A stretch of 16,901 bases of DNA from Lachnospiraceae bacterium (lineage in GTDB: Bacteria > Bacillota > Clostridia > Lachnospirales > Lachnospiraceae). Under the pieces are notes generated by a model. It was not told the DNA's origin. It saw only the letters and a program-made list of their open reading frames with translations, and made no database searches. Below, in pieces: positions 15,738-16,901 of this stretch (position 1 is the stretch's first letter; each line of letters opens with the position of its first letter). The position numbers were made by a program, and so were the translations under genes. The DNA lies in the NCBI GenBank assembly GCA_900764225.1, contig CAAFNG010000365.1, positions 1-16,901 on the forward strand. Reading direction: 5' to 3'.

Positions 15738-16496
15738 TTATTTCGTAGCCTCGCGGAATTCTGTTGTAAATCCTGGATCATACAGCTTGGAACGGTCATA
15801 ATGTGCGGCATTTACCGCATCTCCTACCAGCATAAGAGCTGTTTTCGTAATGTTGTTCTCTTTTGCTGTCTGTGCCAGAGTTCCCACTGTACAGATAAAT
15901 TTCTTCTCATCCGGCCAGGTTGCCTTGTAAACGATAGCCGCCGGTGTATCCTCGCGGTATCCGCCTTCAACCAGTCTGCGGCTCAGCTCCTCCAGCATAC
16001 CGGTACTTAAGAAGATAACCATAGTCGCATTGTGTGCTGCAAAGGACTGGATGCTCTCTTTTGCCGGAACCGGTGTTCTTCCTTCCATTCTTGTGATGAT
16101 CACACTCTGGGAAATATCCGGAAGTGTGTACTCCAGATTCAGAGCGGAAGCCGCGCCACAGAATGCACTGACTCCAGGACAGGAATCATACGGAATTCCC
16201 TTCTCATCCAGAATATCCATCTGCTCACGGATAGCACCATAGATACATGGATCTCCGGTGTGAAGTCGAACCGTCATCTTGCCTTCTGCTTCTGCTCTCT
16301 CCATAACGGAAATTACTTCCTCGAGAGTCATTTTTGCACTGTTATGAATAGTGCATACATCCTTGGAATACTCCAGAAGCTGCGGATTTACAAGGGATCC
16401 TGCATAGATGATCACATCCGCTTCCTCCAGATACTGTTTTCCTCTTACTGTGATAAGATCCGGTGCTCCCGGACCTGCTCCTACGAAATGTACCAT
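15738..16496 (-). CDS. cbiF: Cobalt-precorrin-4 C11-methyltransferase CbiF (CobM family)
   Basis: This SAM-dependent methylase adds the C11 methyl group to cobalt-precorrin-4. The 252 residues begin MVHFVGAGPGAPDLITVRG, the glycine-rich loop typical of CbiF/CobM. They also contain VRLHTGDPCIYGAIREQMD, the SAM-site GDP motif, and LPDISQSVIITRMEGRTPVP. The ATG at 16496 is 3 bases after the cbiL stop, and GAGG lies upstream within the cbiL end. The length is normal for the family. Confidence 0.96.
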   Translation of the reverse strand: MVHFVGAGPGAPDLITVRGKQYLEEADVIIYAGSLVNPQLLEYSKDVCTIHNSAKMTLEEVISVMERAEAEGKMTVRLHTGDPCIYGAIREQMDILDEKGIPYDSCPGVSAFCGAASALNLEYTLPDISQSVIITRMEGRTPVPAKESIQSFAAHNATMVIFLSTGMLEELSRRLVEGGYREDTPAAIVYKATWPDEKKFICTVGTLAQTAKENNITKTALMLVGDAVNAAHYDRSKLYDPGFTTEFREATK

Positions 16497-16499
16497 AAT

Positions 16500-16901
16500 C
16501 TATTCCTCTGTCCTTTCTTTATTTTCTTTGATAATGATCAGTGAATAATAGCCTGCATCCTCCGGGATTTCTTCTACAGTGCGGAAGATTTTTTCATCCG
16601 GCATACCGCAGTTCTCGATCATCATGGCTTCTGCCCCCTGTGCAAGAAGCTCTGCCTTAACATTCTTCATTTTCTTTCCGGCTTTCATGAGAACCTTGGT
16701 TCCCGGAAGCTTCAGTGCATCCTCGATCTGATAAGAAGCCGGGATCACATGAAGCGGTTCTGCCTTCTCTACAAGTCCTGTGTTCAGACGTGCGGAAACT
16801 GCACAGAAAGATGTGATTCCACAGACGATCTCGGTTTCATATCCCTGAGCCACCAGTCTGTGATGTACATAGAGATATGTGGAATATACTGTCGGATCTC
16901 C
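16500..16901 (-). CDS. cbiL: Cobalt-precorrin-2 C20-methyltransferase CbiL (CobI family), 5' part cut off by window edge
   Basis: This enzyme adds the C20 methyl group to cobalt-precorrin-2, the first methylation dedicated to cobalamin. The reading frame is open to the right edge, so the visible part is the C-terminal 133 residues. It begins GDPTVYSTYLYVHHRLV, the GDPTxYST SAM-site motif diagnostic of CobI/CbiL, followed by CGITSFCAVSARLNTGL and VLMKAGKK. There is no start in the window; the GTG at 16853 is internal. It is the most upstream visible gene of the cobalamin operon, so the operon promoter and any cobalamin riboswitch lie further right. Confidence 0.95.
   Translation of the reverse strand, partial: GDPTVYSTYLYVHHRLVAQGYETEIVCGITSFCAVSARLNTGLVEKAEPLHVIPASYQIEDALKLPGTKVLMKAGKKMKNVKAELLAQGAEAMMIENCGMPDEKIFRTVEEIPEDAGYYSLIIIKENKERTEE

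Noticed and set aside
6361..16901. Cobalamin riboswitch or internal promoter within the cobalamin operon
   Set aside because: The genes touch or overlap and the largest gap is 34 bases, so there is no room for a riboswitch. One would be expected only beyond the right edge.

Overview
The window looks like a chromosomal segment of an anaerobic Firmicute of class Clostridia, most probably a Lachnospiraceae gut bacterium. This is inferred from three things. Strong GGAGG-type ribosome binding sites and near-consensus sigma-A promoters are present. A YdiF-like ABC-F gene sits head to head with rex, an association also known near ydiF-moaC-rex in Bacillus subtilis. The cobalamin genes are of the oxygen-independent (cbi) type. 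The genus cannot be fixed from the sequence alone. No mobile element, CRISPR array, tRNA or rRNA was seen, and coding density is very high.

Region 1 (1-3234). An incomplete NAD(P)H-hydrate epimerase gene (nnrE) leaves the left edge and follows rex, the NADH/NAD+-sensing repressor, on the minus strand. A hairpin lies between them. A 215-base divergent region carries a perfect-consensus rex promoter, a promoter for the plus-strand ABC-F gene, a perfect 12-base palindrome and a leader in which alternative pairings could mask the ABC-F ribosome binding site. The ABC-F gene ends in a terminator whose stem is formed by its own last codons.

Region 2 (3235-6313). A pyridoxamine/pyridoxal kinase gene and an inositol monophosphatase-family gene form a small minus-strand operon. 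Divergent from it is a MocR-type regulator (GntR helix-turn-helix plus aminotransferase-like domain), and the two opposing promoters overlap. The arrangement resembles PdxR-type control of vitamin B6 genes. However, this regulator has Arg in place of the PLP-binding Lys and Phe in place of the PLP-contacting Tyr, so its cofactor sensing is probably altered or lost.

Region 3 (6361-16901). Ten tightly packed minus-strand genes form one anaerobic cobalamin operon, transcribed from right to left: cbiL (cut by the window edge), cbiF, cbiG, cbiH, a cbiJ-cbiE-cbiT triple fusion, cbiA, cbiB, cobD, cbiP and cbiC. Together they cover the C20, C11 and C17 methylations, ring opening, precorrin-6 reduction, the C15/C5 methylations with decarboxylation, the methyl shift, both amidation enzymes, and formation and attachment of the aminopropanol arm. 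cbiD, the cobalt chelatase, the adenosyltransferase and the nucleotide-loop genes are not in the window. The operon's promoter, and any cobalamin riboswitch, would lie beyond the right edge.

Nothing here amounts to a clearly new system. The best leads are the MocR protein lacking its PLP lysine, the three-step CbiJ-E-T fusion enzyme and the possible translational switch ahead of the ABC-F gene.
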